Notes under the pieces: generated by a model
What the model saw: the letters and a program-made list of their open reading frames with translations, nothing else
What the model was told of the DNA's origin: nothing
Databases searched by the model: none
Origin: Brevundimonas basaltis
GTDB lineage: Bacteria; Pseudomonadota; Alphaproteobacteria; Caulobacterales; Caulobacteraceae
Reading direction: 5' to 3'
Assembly: GCF_014202075.1 (NCBI RefSeq)
Contig: NZ_JACHFZ010000007.1
Span: 1-64,000, forward strand
DNA: 64,000 nt
Program-made: the position numbers and the translations under genes
In this document: piece by piece, positions 27,743 through 36,205 of the stretch
Numbering within the stretch: position 1 is the stretch's first letter
How the letters are laid out: each line of letters starts with the position of its first letter

Positions 27743-28131
27743 CGGACGGCCCCACAGGGCATGAGCTTCAAACGGCGCGGGACGAACAGTCCCGCGCCTC
27801 TTTGCTTGATGGGGTGCTGTGCCGCTGTCCCAACTGCGGCCGGGGCCCGCTCTTCGCCGGCTTCCTCAAGGTCGTCGACCGCTGCGCGGCCTGCCGCTTC
27901 GACTTCACCCGGCTCAACACCGGCGACGGCGCCGCCGTCTTCGTGATGCAGATCGCCGGCGCCCCGGTGGTGTTCGGCGCCCTGTTCGTTCAGTTGGCGT
28001 ACAATCCGCCGATCTGGGTCCTGCTGGCCGTGGCCCTGCCGCTGGTCCTCGGCCTGTCGCTGGGCCTGATGCGGCCGGGCAAGGGCGTCATGGTCGCCCT
28101 GCAGATGCGCAACCGGACGGAGCGTTGCTAG
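27739..28131 (+). CDS. DUF983 family membrane protein
   Basis: 130 residues. An N-terminal zinc-ribbon-like pair of Cys motifs (CRCPNCGRGPLF and CAAC) is followed by two membrane helices (about 60-105). DUF983 proteins sit in cta operons of alphaproteobacteria and are presumed assembly or maintenance factors, without a demonstrated reaction. GTG 27739 overlaps the ctaE stop as GTGA, and surf1 begins at the base after this stop, so the gene is locked into the operon. Confidence 0.88.
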   Translation: MTDGPTGHELQTARDEQSRASLLDGVLCRCPNCGRGPLFAGFLKVVDRCAACRFDFTRLNTGDGAAVFVMQIAGAPVVFGALFVQLAYNPPIWVLLAVALPLVLGLSLGLMRPGKGVMVALQMRNRTERC

Positions 28132-28845
28132 ATGCGCCGGTTTCCGTGGATTCTGACCATCGCCTCGCTCCTGTCGTTCGCCGTGCTGGTTACGCTCGGC
28201 GTCTGGCAGGTGCAGCGGCTGCAGTGGAAGGAAGGGCTCATCCGGGAAGCCGAAGCCGCGGCCGCCGTGCCTCCCGCGCCGGTCGCGGAGGTGTTGCGTC
28301 AGGACGACGTGGAGTTCCGGCGCGTGGTTCTGGACTGCCCCGGACTGGCCGCCGCGCCCTTCGTCGAACTGCAGTCGATCCATGAAGGCCGGCCAGGCGT
28401 CCGCCTGATCTCGGTGTGCCGTCCCTCCGGCGTCGACCGGGCCCTGCTGGTCGATCGCGGATTCGTCGAGGATTCGATCTCGGCCCGCCCGCGGGAAAGC
28501 CCGTCGGACGCGCCGGTGCGTCTGGTCGCCGAGGTCCGCACCACCCCCGCGCCCGGCCCGATGGCGCTGGCCGCCGAGGGTCGCCGCTTCTACGCCCGCG
28601 ACACCGACGCCATGGCGAGAGCGCTCGGCGTGGATGGCCCCCCGGCGCCCTGGACCCTGTTCGCCGTCACTTCGTCCAATCCCGACTGGCAGGGCCTGCA
28701 GCCTTCAGCGCCGCCCGCCGCCTTCGCCAACAACCACCTCGGCTACGCCATCACCTGGTTCGGACTGGCGGCGGCGTTGGCCGGTGTCTACATCGCCCTG
28801 CTTCGCGGGAAACTGCGCGGCGATCCGGAAAAGAGTTCATCCTGA
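28132..28845 (+). CDS. SURF1 family oxidase assembly protein
   Basis: 237 residues, with one membrane helix at each end (about 5-25 and 205-225) and a periplasmic domain between, containing GVWQVQRLQWKEGLI, GRPGVRLI and the late NNHLGYAITWFGLA. SURF1 (Shy1) helps insert haem a into subunit I. The ATG immediately follows the DUF983 stop. Its TGA overlaps the probable CTG start of the M16 peptidase. Confidence 0.93.
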   Translation: MRRFPWILTIASLLSFAVLVTLGVWQVQRLQWKEGLIREAEAAAAVPPAPVAEVLRQDDVEFRRVVLDCPGLAAAPFVELQSIHEGRPGVRLISVCRPSGVDRALLVDRGFVEDSISARPRESPSDAPVRLVAEVRTTPAPGPMALAAEGRRFYARDTDAMARALGVDGPPAPWTLFAVTSSNPDWQGLQPSAPPAAFANNHLGYAITWFGLAAALAGVYIALLRGKLRGDPEKSSS

Positions 28846-30107
28846 CCGCCGCCCTCCACACCCTGTCCAATGGCGTCCGCGTCGTCTGCGATCCGATGCC
28901 CGGCCTGCGCACCCTCGCTCTCACCGTGGCCGTGCGCGGCGGGGCCAAATGGGAGGACGAGGCCCGCTCCGGTTGGTCGCACTGCCTCGAGCATCTGGTG
29001 TTCAAGGGCGCGGGCGACATGGGCGCGCGCGACATCGTCGAGCGGATCGAGGCCGAGGGCGGCTCGTTGAACGCCTCGACCGGCTATGAACGGACCAGTT
29101 TCGAGGTGCGGGCCCTGCACGGCTCCCTGCCGCTGGCCATGCAGATTCTGTCCGACCTGGTGTTCCGCCCGACCCTCGACCCCGACGAGATCGAGCGCGA
29201 GAAGGATGTGGTGGCGCAGGAGATCGCCGAGGCGTTCGACACCCCAGACGACCACGTCTTCGAAATGGCCCAGACGCAGGCCTTCGACGGTCAGCCGCTG
29301 GGCCGGCCTATCCTCGGATCGGTGGCCAGTCTGAAGCCCATCACCCGGGCCTCGATCGGCGACTGGCGGGCCCGGCTCTATTCGCCCGACCGGATGGTGG
29401 TGGCGGCGTCCGGCGCGGTGGACGAGACTGAACTGCTGGCCCTGGCCGAGCGCTGGTTCGGCGACCAGACCGCCACCCCCGCGGCGGCGCCCGATGCCCC
29501 GCGCTTCACCGGCGGCGACGCGGCCCTGACCCGGCGCATCGAACAGGCCAACATCGTGTTTCAGCTGCCCGCCCCATCGGCGCGGGATCCGTCCTATGCC
29601 GCCGCGCGGCTGATGACCGAGATCCTCGGCGGCGGCATGGCCTCGCGCCTGTTCCAGAGCGCGCGCGAGGAGCGGGGTCTGGCCTACGCCATCGACGCCT
29701 ATCACGAGCCCTATGAGGACGCCGGCCTGCTCGGCGTCTACGCCGGGGCCTCGGCCGACCGGGCCGTCGAACTGGCCCGGGTCTGCGCCGCCGAGATCAG
29801 GGCGCTGGCCGAGGGCGGGCCGACGGCGGAGGAGCTGGCGCGGGCCAAGGCCGTGATGAACGCCGGCTTGTGGATGTCGGACGAGAGCCCGGCGGCGCGG
29901 GCGGGACGAGCGGCGGCCCAGGTGCTGATCTTCGGCGCTCCGATCACCTCCGGCGTCATGGCCGAGCGGACGTTGGCGCAGACCGTCGACGACATCCGCG
30001 CCGCGGCGGCTGCCTCTCTGGTCCCGCGCCGCGCCGCGACCGCCGTGCTGGGCCCCAAGGCCGCCGCGCCGGCCGGCGCCGCCTTCCGGGCCGCCCTTTT
30101 CGGCTGA
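28842..30107 (+). CDS. M16 family zinc peptidase, probable CTG start
   Basis: About 421 residues. The inverted zinc motif HCLEH (HxxEH) near residue 50 and the downstream Glu region identify an M16 (pitrilysin/mitochondrial processing peptidase-like) enzyme; the C-terminal half is the inactive M16C domain. Family members begin close to TAALHTLSNGVRVVCDPMPG, which is encoded here directly after CTG 28842. No ATG, GTG or TTG lies at that point, and CTG overlaps the surf1 TGA as CTGA with GGAAAAGAG 6 bp upstream. I infer a CTG start. It is probably cytoplasmic or periplasm-facing; substrate unknown. Confidence 0.85.
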   Translation: MTAALHTLSNGVRVVCDPMPGLRTLALTVAVRGGAKWEDEARSGWSHCLEHLVFKGAGDMGARDIVERIEAEGGSLNASTGYERTSFEVRALHGSLPLAMQILSDLVFRPTLDPDEIEREKDVVAQEIAEAFDTPDDHVFEMAQTQAFDGQPLGRPILGSVASLKPITRASIGDWRARLYSPDRMVVAASGAVDETELLALAERWFGDQTATPAAAPDAPRFTGGDAALTRRIEQANIVFQLPAPSARDPSYAAARLMTEILGGGMASRLFQSAREERGLAYAIDAYHEPYEDAGLLGVYAGASADRAVELARVCAAEIRALAEGGPTAEELARAKAVMNAGLWMSDESPAARAGRAAAQVLIFGAPITSGVMAERTLAQTVDDIRAAAAASLVPRRAATAVLGPKAAAPAGAAFRAALFG

Positions 30108-30131
30108 CCCCGGCGCGGCTATCCTGTGGCC

Positions 30132-30722
30132 ATGGCCCTTCTGGACTGGATCAACGACGCGGCCGGGTCGAGCGTCAAGGGCGACGGCGTCACCCTGCGC
30201 TCGCCGCGCGCCTCGGACTACGAGGCGTGGGCGGCCCAGCGCCAGGCCTCGCAGGCCTATCTGAGGCCGTGGGAGCCGACCTGGCCGGAGGACGACCTGA
30301 CCCGCGCCGCCTTCAAGCGCCGCCTGTCGATCTACGCCCGCGAAACCGACGCCGGCAACGCCTGGCCTTTCTTCATTTTCGCCGACTCCGACCAAGCGCT
30401 GGTCGGGGCCATCACCCTGTCGAACGTGCGCCGCGGCGTCGCCGAGGCGGGCACCCTGGGCTACTGGATCGGCCAGACCCGGGCGGGGCAGGGGCACGCC
30501 ACCGCGGCGGTGCGGGCCCTGGTGGGCCACGCCTTCGACGAGTTGAAGCTGCACCGGGTCGAGGCGGCCTGCGTGCCGGCCAACCTCGCCTCGCGGCGGG
30601 TGCTGGAAAAATCCGGCTTCGTGCTGGAAGGACAGGCGCGGGCTTATCTCAAAATTAACGGCGCTTGGGCAGATCATCTCCTGTTCGGCATCGTCAACGA
30701 CGCGGCCGGGCGTGGCGGCTGA
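30132..30722 (+). CDS. GNAT N-acetyltransferase (RimJ/RimL-like)
   Basis: 196 residues with a GNAT fold: GYWIGQTRAGQGHATAAVRAL is the acetyl-CoA pyrophosphate-binding motif A, followed by NLASRRVLEKSGFVLEG (motif B), the pattern of RimJ/RimL enzymes that acetylate protein N-termini. The actual substrate is unknown. ATG 30132 was chosen; GTG 30126 adds two residues. It follows the M16 gene by 24 bp and probably belongs to the same transcript. Confidence 0.88.
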   Translation: MALLDWINDAAGSSVKGDGVTLRSPRASDYEAWAAQRQASQAYLRPWEPTWPEDDLTRAAFKRRLSIYARETDAGNAWPFFIFADSDQALVGAITLSNVRRGVAEAGTLGYWIGQTRAGQGHATAAVRALVGHAFDELKLHRVEAACVPANLASRRVLEKSGFVLEGQARAYLKINGAWADHLLFGIVNDAAGRGG

Positions 30723-30768
30723 CCGTGGCTGATCCTCGGAGCCGTCAACTCGGGATCGGTCACGCGTT

Positions 30769-32436
30769 TTGAACACTCGCTCCAGAAGTCTGACCTGGGA
30801 CGCGACGACCGCCATCGAGGCGTTGGCCGCCGCCGACACGGCGCTGTGGATCTGGACCCCGTCCGAAGACCAGATGCGTTTTACCGGCGCGACGCGGGCG
30901 CTGGGCCTCGGCCCGCTGGCGCCGGAGTGTTCCGGGGCCGCCTTCACGGCCGTGGCGGTGCCGTCCGATCGCTCGCTGGCCGAGCGCATTCTCAAGCCGC
31001 AGAACGAGGGTGCCGAGGTCGCCGTGCGCCTGCGCATGCGCGACGCAGAAACCTGCATCTGGCGGGGCGTCTGGCTTGAGGACGGCCTGCGGGCCGCCGG
31101 GGTGGTGGCGCTCGAAACCAAGTTCGCGGCCTCGCACCGGGATCATCTGACCGGCCTGCTCGACCGCCGGGCCTTCCTCGCCCGCGTCGGCGAGACCCTG
31201 ACCCAGCCGGGCGATTACGAACTGGTGGTCGCCGACGTCGATCGACTGCGCCGGCTGAACGAGGCTCTCGGCCACGAGCGCGCTGATCTGGTGCTGGCGG
31301 CGCTCGGCTCGCGCCTGAACGGGGCCTTCTCCCAGGACGCCAACCCGGCCCGGGTCGGAGAGGATGAGTTCGCAGTGATCTTGTCTCGCGGCGCGGGCGC
31401 GGCCTCCGAACGGCTGCGCGAGGCGCTGGAGCAGCCCCTGAGGGTAGCCGGCTTCGACATCTATCCCACCGTATCGATCGGCGCTGTGGCCGCCGAGGGC
31501 GGGCCGGACGCCCCCGACGCCGCCGAACTGCTGCGCCGCGCCGAACTGGCTGTCGAACAGGCCAAGACCGCGGGACGGGGCGGGGCGGCCGCCTACGGGC
31601 GGGCGTTGGAGTCCGACAGCCTGTCGCGGCTGGCGCTCGAGGGTGACCTGCGCAACGCTTTCGTGCGCTGCGAGATCGAGCCCTTCTACCAGCCCATCGT
31701 CAACCTGGCGACCGGGGCTGTGGCCGGGTTCGAGGCCCTCGCCCGTTGGCGCCATCCCAAGCGCGGCCTGGTGCCGCCCGACGAATTCCTCGGCCTCGCC
31801 GATGAGATGGGCCTGATGAACGAGCTCGGCCTGCTGATGATGACCCAGGCGGCGCGCCAGCTGGCCGAATGGCTGGCGCGACACCCCGGGGCGGGCAAGC
31901 TGTTCTGCAGCGTCAATCTGTCGGTGGGCGAGATCGAACGGGCCAGTCTGGTCGAGGACGTGGCCCGCATCATCGCCGCGGCCGGCCTGCCGCGCGGCGC
32001 GCTCAAGCTGGAGGTCACAGAGGGCGACATCATGCGCGACACCTCGCGCGCCGCCGAGACCCTGAAAAAGCTGCGGGACGCCGGCGCCTCGCTGGCGCTG
32101 GACGACTTCGGGACCGGCTTCTCGTCGCTGACCTGGTTGGCCAAGCTGCCGTTCGATACGCTGAAGATCGACCGCTATTTCGTTCTGACCATGGACAAGG
32201 ACGAAGGCTCGGCCAAGATCGTCAAGTCGGTGGTCAACCTCGGCCGCGACCTGTCGCTGGAAGTCGTCGCCGAGGGGGTCGAGAACGCCGGCCTCGCCGG
32301 CCTGCTGCTCGACGCCCAGTGCCACTACGGCCAAGGTTTCGGCTACGCCCCGGCCCTGCCGGCCCAGGAGGCCGAGGTCTATCTGAACGAATCGCTCGCC
32401 GACGGATCGGCGCCAATCAAGGCGCGCTCGGCCTGA
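30769..32436 (+). CDS. c-di-GMP phosphodiesterase: degenerate GGDEF plus EAL domains
   Basis: 555 residues. An N-terminal PAS-like region (about 10-115) is followed by a GGDEF domain (about 120-275) whose signature reads GEDEF (197-201) and whose GHxxGD motif reads GHERAD, so cyclase activity is doubtful. The EAL domain (from about 283) keeps EAL at 322-324, the DDFGTGFSSL loop and EGVEN, so phosphodiesterase activity is expected, perhaps with the GGDEF part as a GTP sensor. The only possible start in frame is TTG 30769. No membrane segment, hence cytoplasmic. Confidence 0.9.
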   Translation: MNTRSRSLTWDATTAIEALAAADTALWIWTPSEDQMRFTGATRALGLGPLAPECSGAAFTAVAVPSDRSLAERILKPQNEGAEVAVRLRMRDAETCIWRGVWLEDGLRAAGVVALETKFAASHRDHLTGLLDRRAFLARVGETLTQPGDYELVVADVDRLRRLNEALGHERADLVLAALGSRLNGAFSQDANPARVGEDEFAVILSRGAGAASERLREALEQPLRVAGFDIYPTVSIGAVAAEGGPDAPDAAELLRRAELAVEQAKTAGRGGAAAYGRALESDSLSRLALEGDLRNAFVRCEIEPFYQPIVNLATGAVAGFEALARWRHPKRGLVPPDEFLGLADEMGLMNELGLLMMTQAARQLAEWLARHPGAGKLFCSVNLSVGEIERASLVEDVARIIAAAGLPRGALKLEVTEGDIMRDTSRAAETLKKLRDAGASLALDDFGTGFSSLTWLAKLPFDTLKIDRYFVLTMDKDEGSAKIVKSVVNLGRDLSLEVVAEGVENAGLAGLLLDAQCHYGQGFGYAPALPAQEAEVYLNESLADGSAPIKARSA

Positions 32437-32495
32437 TCCAGGCCTGACGGACGGCTTTGTCGCCCCGTCTATGCCGGGTCGCGCCAGGCTGCGAT

Positions 32496-32514
32496 CGACC
32501 GGGCCCCCCGGTCG
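32496..32514. terminator. Hairpin between convergent EAL and YqgE genes
   Basis: CGACCGGG and CCCGGTCG form a perfect 8-bp stem with a 3-nt loop in the 93-bp gap between two convergent stops. It probably ends transcription in both directions; there is no T-run. Confidence 0.5.
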
Positions 32515-32529
32515 GGAGGCGAATAGCGC

Positions 32530-33099
32530 TTACGCCCGCCCGCTCTGCCCTGACAGCTGGGCGGGATCGACGCCCAGACCCGCCAGCGCCTTGGCCCATT
32601 TGCCCTCGTAGTCGGGATCGAAGACCAGGTCGGCGTCCGCCTCGGCGGTGAGCCAGACGTTGTCGCCCAGTTCGTCCTCCAACTGGCCCTCGCCCCAGCC
32701 CGCATAGCCCAGCAGCAGCATGGACCGGCGCGGTCCCATGGTCGGGTCGACCATCGCCGCCAGCGCCTCCCGCGTGCCGGTCATGGCCAGCCCCTCGCCG
32801 AACGACAGCGAGGCGTCCTCGACCAGCCAGTCGTCGGTGTGTAGCACGAAGCCGCGCTCGCGCTCGACCGGCCCGCCGACCATCACCGCGCGGTCGGCGG
32901 CCGAGTCCGGGGCCGGGGTCTCCAGCTTGGTCAGCACCGCCTTCAGGTCGACGCCGGGCGCGGGCCGGTCCAGCCGCAGGCCCATGGCGTGATCCGGACG
33001 GTGGGCGCAGACCAGGATGACGGCGTGCTCGAAGCGGGGGTCGCCGATGCCCGGCATGGCCACCAGCAGCCGGCCCGTGAGAGAATGGAATTCGTCCAT
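32530..33099 (-). CDS. YqgE/AlgH family protein (DUF179)
   Basis: 189 residues, full-length YqgE/AlgH domain: TGRLLVAMPGIGDPRFEHAVILVC at the start, MGLRLDRP, VMVGGPVERERGFVLH and LLLGYAGWGEGQLEDEL near the middle to end. The family is widespread but its molecular role is not established; AlgH was named from alginate regulation in Pseudomonas. ATG 33099 was chosen because the homology begins there; the frame is open further upstream. It is divergent from the peroxiredoxin gene. Confidence 0.9.
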   Translation of the reverse strand: MDEFHSLTGRLLVAMPGIGDPRFEHAVILVCAHRPDHAMGLRLDRPAPGVDLKAVLTKLETPAPDSAADRAVMVGGPVERERGFVLHTDDWLVEDASLSFGEGLAMTGTREALAAMVDPTMGPRRSMLLLGYAGWGEGQLEDELGDNVWLTAEADADLVFDPDYEGKWAKALAGLGVDPAQLSGQSGRA

Positions 33100-33227
33100 G
33101 ACCCTATCATCGGGACGGCGCGCGGCCGGCGCAAGGCCGGCGGGGCGGTGGAAGGCTTGGCGCGGCTGCCGGCAACGCCTATCTGCCCAGAGCGTTCTTG
33201 AGTCCTCATCCTCCATTGGAGCCTGCC

Positions 33228-33713
33228 ATGACCGTCCAGATCGGCGACCGTATCCCCTCGGCCAACCTGACCCGCGCCACCGACGATGGCCCCAAGCCTG
33301 TCTCGACGGACGATGTCTTCGCCGGCAAGACCGTGGCCCTGTTCGCCGTGCCGGGCGCCTTCACCCCGACCTGCTCGGCCAAACATCTGCCGGGCTTCAA
33401 GGATCATCGCGACGAACTGGCCGGCAAGGGCGTCGACACCGTCGCCTGCCTGTCGGTCAACGACGCCTTCGTGATGGGCGCCTGGGCCGACAGCCAGGGC
33501 GTCGGCAAGGACGACATCGTCATGCTGGGCGATGGCAACGGCGACTTCACCCGCGCCCTCGGCCTGTCGATGGACGCCAAGGGTTACGGCATGGGTGAGC
33601 GCTCGCAGCGCTATTCGATGATCGTCAAGGACGGCGTCGTCGAAAAGCTGAATGTCGAACAGCCGGGCGAGTTCAAGGTGTCCTCGGCCGAGCATCTGTT
33701 GACGCAGCTTTAG
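33228..33713 (+). CDS. Peroxiredoxin, Prx5-like
   Basis: 161 residues. The active site PGAFTPTCS places the peroxidatic Cys at residue 49, and the SVNDAFVMGAW segment is characteristic of the Prx5/type II group. A second Cys is near 73 in VACLSVND. It reduces hydrogen peroxide or organic peroxides with a thiol donor such as glutaredoxin or glutathione. A TTGGAG ribosome-site-like stretch ends 7 bp before ATG 33228. A G+C-rich hairpin follows the stop. Confidence 0.92.
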   Translation: MTVQIGDRIPSANLTRATDDGPKPVSTDDVFAGKTVALFAVPGAFTPTCSAKHLPGFKDHRDELAGKGVDTVACLSVNDAFVMGAWADSQGVGKDDIVMLGDGNGDFTRALGLSMDAKGYGMGERSQRYSMIVKDGVVEKLNVEQPGEFKVSSAEHLLTQL

Positions 33714-33716
33714 GGC

Positions 33717-33739
33717 GCCGCCGCTCGCCGCGCGGCGGC
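33717..33739 (+). terminator. Hairpin after peroxiredoxin gene
   Basis: GCCGCCGC and GCGGCGGC form a perfect 8-bp stem with a 7-nt loop just after the stop codon at 33713 and before vsr. It is a likely transcript end, without a T-run. Confidence 0.45.
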
Positions 33740-33776
33740 TCTCCGCCTGAGCGCGGCGGGAGCCCGTGATCGTGCG

Positions 33777-34226
33777 ATGACTACCGACGTCTTCACCCCG
33801 GATCAGCGCAGCGCCGTGATGCGGCGGGTCAAGGGGCATGACACCGGGCCGGAACTGACCGTGCGCCGCATCTTCCGCGCCGCCGGGATCGGCTACCGGC
33901 TCGGCGGCGGGGATCTGCCGGGGCGACCGGATCTCGTCATGAAAGGGCGGCGTGCGGCGGTGTTCGTGCATGGCTGCTTCTGGCATGGCCACGACTGCCC
34001 CCGGGGCGCTCGCCCGCCCAAGGCCAACGCCGGCTACTGGACGGCCAAGATCGACCGCAATCGCGCTCGCGACGCGGCGGCGGCCACGGCGCTGCAGGCG
34101 GCGGGCTGGCGCGTCGTGACGGTCTGGGAATGCGGAATGAAGGCCCCGGACTTCGCCGACCGGCTGGTCGCCGCCGTCTGTGATCAGGCGGCCGCGGTCT
34201 CGATCCCGGACTCGTCCCCGGACTGA
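33777..34226 (+). CDS. vsr: Very short patch repair endonuclease (Vsr)
   Basis: 149 residues. Vsr family landmarks are present: FTPDQRSAVMRRVKGHDT at the N-terminus, GRPDLV with the metal-binding Asp52, VHGCFWHGHDC (His65, His70, zinc and catalytic region), and WECGMK late. Vsr nicks DNA at T-G mismatches that arise by deamination of 5-methylcytosine, so it normally accompanies a C5 cytosine methyltransferase. None is present in the window. The last 43 bp overlap the 3' end of the convergent histidine kinase gene. Confidence 0.92.
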   Translation: MTTDVFTPDQRSAVMRRVKGHDTGPELTVRRIFRAAGIGYRLGGGDLPGRPDLVMKGRRAAVFVHGCFWHGHDCPRGARPPKANAGYWTAKIDRNRARDAAAATALQAAGWRVVTVWECGMKAPDFADRLVAAVCDQAAAVSIPDSSPD

Positions 34227-36139
34227 GCCATGGCCATCACCTGGTTGATGGCGCCCAGCAGCATCGGCGGGGTGATCGGCTTGGGCACGAAATAGGTCAT
34301 CCCGGCCGCTGTGCAGGCAGCGATGTCCTCGGGCGCCGTGTCCGCCGTTACCGCGATGACGGGGACGTGGGCGTTGGGTCCGCCGCCGGCGCGGATGCGG
34401 CGGGTCGTCTCGCGCCCGTCTAGTTCGGGCATCCGCACGTCCATGAAGATCAGGTCGAAGCTGGCGGTCTCGCAGATTTTCAGCGCCGCAAGGCCGTCGG
34501 CCGCGGTGTCGATGTCGCAGCCGAGCGGTTGCAGGATCAGCTGGATGGCCCTGCGGTTGATGTCGTGGTCGTCGACGACCAGCACCCGCATGGCGCGGCC
34601 CTCGTCCTCGTCCCCTACGTGGTCGTCGGAGAGCGGTGAGGCGACGGCGGCCGGATCGGGCTCGACCGGGCCTGCCGTCAGGGCCTGCGCGGCGGGCCCG
34701 GGCGTGGCCGGGGCCGCCGGTCGGGTCGAGGGACGGGTCGACAGGGCCCGGGCGACCGCGTCGCGGCTTTCCTGGTCGAACGTCGGAGTCACCGCGGTTT
34801 TGGACTCGGCGGCTTCCAGACGCAGCGACAGCGTGAAAATGGCCCCCCTGTCGATGCCGTTGCGCGCGGTCAGGCGGCCGCCCATCAGATCGACCAGATG
34901 CCGGCTGATCGACAGGCCCAGGCCGGTGCCCCCGTGACGCGCGCTGACGCCGTCGGCGGTCTGGTCGAATGGCGTGAACAGCCGCGCCATCTGGTCGTCG
35001 GTCATACCCGGCCCCGTATCGACGACATCGATCAGCAAGGCATGGCCGCCCGTGTCCTCGGGCCAGACGTTCAGGCGCAGGGTGATCGACCCCTCTTCCG
35101 TGAACTTCATGGCGTTGGAGATCAGATTGTTGAGCACCTGCCGCAACCGCATCGGATCACCCCGGACTGCGGACGGTACGGTGGCGGCGCCTTCGAGGCG
35201 CAGCTTCAGGCCCTTGGCCCGGGCGGGGCCGCGCCACAGCCGGGCGGACTGGTTCAGCAGGTCGCGCAGGTCGAAGTCCACCGCCTCGACCGTCATATGT
35301 CCGGCCTCGAGCTTGGCGTGATCGAGCAGATCGTCGAGCAGGGCCTTCATCATGAAGCCGGCGTCGCTGATCAGTCGTGCCTGGGCGCGCGCCGCGCCAT
35401 CCGACGCGCCACGCTCCAGCTCGGCCGAGCCGGTCAGGATGGCGCTGATCGGGGTGCGCAGGTCGTGACCGACGGCGGCGAGAAAGGCGCTTCGGCCTTC
35501 CATGATCCGCTCGGCGTCGGCGCGTTTCTCTTCGGCCTCGATCCGCGCCGCGCTTTCCGCGATCCGGGCCTGGTTCATGCGCTGCCAGGTCGAAAGGCAG
35601 TAGGTGATGAAGACCCCCACCGCGACCGCGGCCGCCGTCACGAAAGCGGGCGACGCGCCATAGGCGGCCATGAAGAACGGCATCGAGGCGAGATAGAGGA
35701 ACTGCGGCGTAACCGTCAGCACCAGCACCGACTTCGAGCGCGGCGCATTGATCATCGAATAGATGGCCCCGGCCGACAGCAGCATGGAGGCGCAGATGCC
35801 GCCCATGGCGCCGCCCGCGAGCCACAGCGGGATGGCCAGGCTGCCGAAATAGCCGGCGTTCGCGGCCAGCACGGCGTAGCCGGCGAACCGACGGACGCCG
35901 CGCAGGCGCTCGGTCTTGCCGTCGTTGACCGGACCGAAGATCCACAGGTCGACGATCTGCACCGCGAAATAGCCCAGCACCCATGCCGCGCTGAGCGACC
36001 AGCCGAGCAGGGGGCTGAAGACGAGGGCGCTGGCCGAGGCCATGCCCAGCCGCTGCAGCAGCGCCTTGCGCCTCTGGCGGATGGCGCCGGCCCAGGAGTC
36101 GGGGGCGGCGGCAGGCGTTTCGGCTTTGGCGATCGCCAT
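34184..36139 (-). CDS. Hybrid sensor histidine kinase/response regulator
   Basis: 651 residues. The N-terminal third has about five or six membrane helices (roughly 35-180), then a coiled linker, HisKA with FLAAVGHDLRTP (His225), HATPase_c (N box LRQVLNNLISNAMKFT, DTGPGM, GGTGLGLSIS), an Ala/Pro linker and a C-terminal receiver with phospho-acceptor Asp567 (FMDVRMP) and Lys620. Phosphate should move internally and then to a separate phosphotransfer protein. The signal is unknown; the sensor is the membrane domain itself, as there is no periplasmic loop of size. The ATG follows GGGGGAGCCGC. Confidence 0.92.
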   Translation of the reverse strand: MAIAKAETPAAAPDSWAGAIRQRRKALLQRLGMASASALVFSPLLGWSLSAAWVLGYFAVQIVDLWIFGPVNDGKTERLRGVRRFAGYAVLAANAGYFGSLAIPLWLAGGAMGGICASMLLSAGAIYSMINAPRSKSVLVLTVTPQFLYLASMPFFMAAYGASPAFVTAAAVAVGVFITYCLSTWQRMNQARIAESAARIEAEEKRADAERIMEGRSAFLAAVGHDLRTPISAILTGSAELERGASDGAARAQARLISDAGFMMKALLDDLLDHAKLEAGHMTVEAVDFDLRDLLNQSARLWRGPARAKGLKLRLEGAATVPSAVRGDPMRLRQVLNNLISNAMKFTEEGSITLRLNVWPEDTGGHALLIDVVDTGPGMTDDQMARLFTPFDQTADGVSARHGGTGLGLSISRHLVDLMGGRLTARNGIDRGAIFTLSLRLEAAESKTAVTPTFDQESRDAVARALSTRPSTRPAAPATPGPAAQALTAGPVEPDPAAVASPLSDDHVGDEDEGRAMRVLVVDDHDINRRAIQLILQPLGCDIDTAADGLAALKICETASFDLIFMDVRMPELDGRETTRRIRAGGGPNAHVPVIAVTADTAPEDIAACTAAGMTYFVPKPITPPMLLGAINQVMAMAQSGDESGIETAAA

Positions 36140-36205
36140 GCGGCTCCCCCGGGACCGGGCGAATTCGCCCGTGCCGCATCATGCCCGGCTTGCCCTAACG
36201 CTCCG

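Noticed and set aside
28788..31121. A 777-codon minus-strand frame opposite M16, GNAT and EAL genes
   Set aside because: Antisense artefact; composition Arg/Gly/Pro-rich and no start or domain support.
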